NCBI GenBank assembly: GCA_019114745.1
Contig: DXEY01000164.1
Coordinates: 1-23,052, forward strand
Length of the DNA: 23,052 nucleotides
Origin: Candidatus Mediterraneibacter colneyensis
GTDB taxonomy: Bacteria; Bacillota; Clostridia; Lachnospirales; Lachnospiraceae
Direction of reading: 5' to 3'
Each line of letters starts with the position of its first letter. Within the stretch, counting starts at the first letter, position 1. Positions 22,900 through 23,052 of this stretch are shown here, piece by piece. The translations under genes were made by a program, and so were the position numbers. The notes below the pieces were generated by a model. The model saw only the letters and a list, made by a program, of their open reading frames with translations. It was not told the DNA's origin and searched no databases.

Positions 22900-23052
22900 T
22901 TAGTTTAATACATTTGAAAGTAAGGCTAATAAAATAATATGGATCGGATAAAAGAAATAGAAAAACCATTTCGTATTTCGTCCACGTTTATTATTATATA
23001 GCAGCATCAGTGGTAAGGCTCCGATCATCATCCACTGAAAATCTCCCATGTA
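22900..23052 (-). CDS. TraX-like membrane protein, C-terminal 50 residues only (cut by window edge)
   Basis: Reading the minus strand in from the window end gives 50 codons and a TAA at 22900-22902. The peptide has a hydrophobic stretch (WMMIGALPLMLLY), then NNKRGRNTKWFFYFFYPIH and a final hydrophobic segment. The pattern of a helix, N-x-KRG, then F-Y-x-FYP-x-H matches the end of TraX family proteins, polytopic membrane proteins related to acyltransferase 3. TraX in F plasmids acetylates pilin; chromosomal copies in Firmicutes have no known role. GC content is about 32% by my count, well below the neighbouring genes, and codons favour TTA, AAT and ATT. The rest of the gene is outside the window. 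Confidence 0.7.
   Translation of the reverse strand, partial: YMGDFQWMMIGALPLMLLYNNKRGRNTKWFFYFFYPIHIILLALLSNVLN

Overview
This window reads as chromosomal core DNA of a low-to-mid GC Clostridia, most likely a Lachnospiraceae gut bacterium (Dorea/Mediterraneibacter-like). That placement is inferred from a single-chain clade II-type PurL, the cysE-cysS-mrnC-rlmB-sigH gene order, a GlnRS with its own signature, acetyl-type MetA and DUF1540/SEC-C proteins. Almost every gene is ordinary housekeeping. I see no CRISPR array, insertion sequence, phage genes or defence island.

Layout: (1) 1-4589: a four-helix membrane protein and purL. (2) 4611-4882: a promoter, tRNA-Val(TAC), tRNA-Met(CAT) and a terminator. 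(3) 5035-7293: a two-helix protein with an acidic tail, ispF with a cysteine-rich tail, and an Eis-like acetyltransferase. (4) 7295-12949: a promoter and a cysteine-specific T-box leader, then cysE, cysS, mrnC, rlmB, sigH, a CPBP-type membrane protease and dtd. These are tightly packed with no visible internal terminator, and dtd runs head-on into tRNA-Thr(GGT) on the minus strand. (5) 13193-16747: a small acidic protein, glnS and a MocR-type regulator, closed by a bidirectional terminator. (6) 16768-18643: a small membrane protein (minus) divergent from purA (plus). The gap between them holds a perfect 13-bp inverted repeat that forms the same promoter on both strands. (7) 18714-21374: a 52-codon small ORF, a small membrane protein (minus), then a SEC-C / YdcF / aldo-keto reductase operon with zero-gap or overlapping junctions. 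(8) 21447-22859: a tandem DUF1540 protein and metA. (9) 22900-23052: the C-terminal end of an AT-rich TraX-like gene on the minus strand, cut by the window edge.

Functions: purL and purA are steps of purine synthesis. cysE and cysS make the cysteine precursor and charge tRNA-Cys under one T-box. mrnC and rlmB mature 23S rRNA. dtd, glnS, cysS and three tRNAs serve translation. metA starts methionine synthesis through O-acetylhomoserine.

The parts most worth a second look are the symmetric divergent promoter at 17105-17144, a possible ribosome-site-sequestering stem next to it, the small ORF at 18714, the placing of sigH downstream of a cysteine T-box, and the IspF and GlnRS sequence oddities. 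I did not find a clear new multi-gene system.
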